Positions 62,804 through 64,000 of a DNA stretch of 64,000 nucleotides are shown in pieces. This DNA is from Paenibacillus sp. FSL H7-0357 (GTDB lineage: Bacteria; Bacillota; Bacilli; Paenibacillales; Paenibacillaceae): assembly GCF_000758525.1 (NCBI RefSeq), contig NZ_CP009241.1, positions 5,890,001-5,954,000 on the forward strand, in the 5' to 3' direction. How positions within the stretch are numbered: the stretch's first letter is position 1; every line of letters begins with the position of its first letter. The notes below the pieces were generated by a model, which ran no database searches, was not told the DNA's origin, and was given only the letters and a program-made list of their open reading frames with translations. Both the position numbers and the translations under genes were made by a program.

Positions 62804-62865
62804 ATAAAAGTAATTATCTATTAACTAATAGATATGGAAGTAATTAAAAGCAGGAGGAATATAAT

Positions 62866-64000
62866 ATGACAGCTAAAAGGCACATCCTCAAACAAGTATT
62901 CGGCATCAAGAAACTCAGAACCGAACTAATGGCTTTTATCATTACCGCCATTGCAGTTCCTTCGCTTGTACTAGCTGTCAACTCTTCGGAAACTTCCAAA
63001 ACAGAGCTGCAGGGCAAAATGGAGGAAACTACAAAATCGAGCATTCATCTTCTCGATAAGACACTTGAGCAATTAATACAGCTGGAGAGCAGCAATGTGA
63101 ATCAGCTTGCCTATCAAATTACCGCAGCTGATCTGACTGCGAACTCTCCACGCGTACGGAATCAGATCAACAAATTCAAAGCGGAGCATCCTGAAATCGA
63201 TATCGTCGCTTTAGGCAACAGCGATGGCAAGTTTATGTTAGCGCCTGATTCTAAACCAAACGACTATGATCCCCGGGTCCGCGACTGGTATATTGACGCA
63301 CTGAAGACACCGGACCGCACATCCGTTATCAACCCGATTTTCTCCAAGGTTACAAACTCCTTCATCCTGCCGATCTCCAAAGCCTTCCAGGACGGCAAAG
63401 GGGTAGCTACAATCAGTTTGAGCATGAATGGGCTTATGGAACTGGCGCAGAATGTCAGCCTCGGTTCCAGCGGTTATGTATATATACTGGACAGCAGCAA
63501 TAAGGTTATCTACCATCCCACTCTGGAGGTAGGAAGCCCCGTTACAGGCGGGCTGCTGGATACGCTGAATACGGCCCCGGCAGGCAAAGTGTCCTACAAA
63601 GACAGTGCCACAGACCAGGCAATGGATGGCTTTTACATTACGAATGAACTTAGCGGCTTTAAGCTGGTTGGTGTGCTGCCCGAGAGCGAGTATGCAGAGG
63701 CCGTTTATCCTATTTTGTATAACTCAGCTATCGTTCTGCTGGTTGCGCTGCTTCTGGCCGCTGCAGTAACGTTCTTCATCATCCGCCGCATCACCAAGCC
63801 GCTTGAGCAGCTGAACCGTTCGGCAAAGCGCGTCAGCGAAGGCTATCTGGATGAAGTGGTCAACACCACACGTAAAGATGAAATCGGGCAGCTTGCGGGC
63901 AACTATAACGCCATGGTAGCATCGCTTCGAAAGATGGTGCAGGATGTGGCCGAAACCTCAGGCCAGCTCGCAGCTGCCAGTGAGCAGCTGACAGCCAGCA
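62866..64000 (+). CDS. Methyl-accepting chemotaxis protein, 3' end cut by window edge
   Basis: From the ATG at 62866 (GGAGGAAT upstream) a frame of 378 codons runs to the window end. A first membrane helix (about 22-40, LMAFIITAIAVPSLVLAV) is followed by an extracellular dCache-type sensor (about 45-280) with DPRVRDWYIDAL and GYVYILDSSNKVIYHP. A second helix (about 285-308) and a HAMP domain (RRITKPLEQLNRSAKRVSEG, about 308-362) follow, then the start of the signalling coiled coil. The CheA/CheW-interacting tip lies beyond the window. dCache receptors often bind amino acids or organic acids; the ligand here is unknown. Confidence 0.93.
   Translation, partial: MTAKRHILKQVFGIKKLRTELMAFIITAIAVPSLVLAVNSSETSKTELQGKMEETTKSSIHLLDKTLEQLIQLESSNVNQLAYQITAADLTANSPRVRNQINKFKAEHPEIDIVALGNSDGKFMLAPDSKPNDYDPRVRDWYIDALKTPDRTSVINPIFSKVTNSFILPISKAFQDGKGVATISLSMNGLMELAQNVSLGSSGYVYILDSSNKVIYHPTLEVGSPVTGGLLDTLNTAPAGKVSYKDSATDQAMDGFYITNELSGFKLVGVLPESEYAEAVYPILYNSAIVLLVALLLAAAVTFFIIRRITKPLEQLNRSAKRVSEGYLDEVVNTTRKDEIGQLAGNYNAMVASLRKMVQDVAETSGQLAAASEQLTAS

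Overview
The window looks like a stretch of a Paenibacillus chromosome. This is inferred from gene content, not from a database match: moderate GC, strong AGGAGG-type ribosome sites, a Bacillales comER/comEA/comEB/comEC/holA neighbourhood, a leucine T-box, CymR/IscS/MnmA, a YjcZ-type spore peptide, YesM/YesN-type sugar sensing and several secreted beta-glucanases. No rRNA, tRNA, intact transposase or CRISPR array was seen.

Layout. 1-20.9 kb is mostly housekeeping. It holds the 5' part of holA, an ECF sigma/anti-sigma pair with a clear autoregulatory promoter, a 2-keto-3-deoxygluconate block (kdgA, kdgK, a KdgR-like LacI regulator), the ruins of a second ECF sigma system, comEC-comEB-comEA with divergent comER, leuS behind a T-box, a CPBP protease / serine hydrolase / CPBP protease operon, an AraC regulator and an AI-2E family permease. 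21-39 kb is a beta-glucan utilisation locus: two tandem secreted GH16 lichenases, an orphan solute-binding lipoprotein divergent from a YesM/YesN two-component system, a GH94 disaccharide phosphorylase, a MalFG-type ABC importer with its binding protein, and a 1517-residue SLH-anchored GH16 laminarinase resembling Lic16A of Clostridium thermocellum. The proposed flow is: wall-bound and free GH16 enzymes cut mixed-linkage and beta-1,3-glucan, the ABC system imports short oligosaccharides, GH94 phosphorolyses them, and the two-component system senses them.

39-48.3 kb carries a zinc-ribbon protein, a PRC-barrel protein, iscS, a DUF523 protein, a YedK/HMCES-like protein, yjcZ, a DUF2935 protein and a run of unrecognised small genes, then cymR and divergent mnmA. 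Between iscS and cymR lies a decayed patch: a tyrosine-integrase fragment, two related C-terminal gene fragments and other debris. This suggests an old mobile element split a neighbourhood that is contiguous in relatives. 48.4-54.2 kb is a complete oligopeptide-type ABC operon (oppD-F-B-C-A). 54.5-60.3 kb is a two-gene cellulase operon (GH9 then GH48), both ending in FN3 plus CBM3 modules. 60.6-64 kb holds rarA, a CD3324-like DNA-binding protein and the 5' part of a chemotaxis receptor.

No clearly new defence or mobile system was found. The observations most worth checking are the collapsed sigma/anti-sigma locus, the integrase relic whose coding sequence contains the cymR terminator, the paired gene fragments at 45.4 and 46.1 kb, the CPBP-hydrolase-CPBP cassette, and the sensing logic of the glucan locus.
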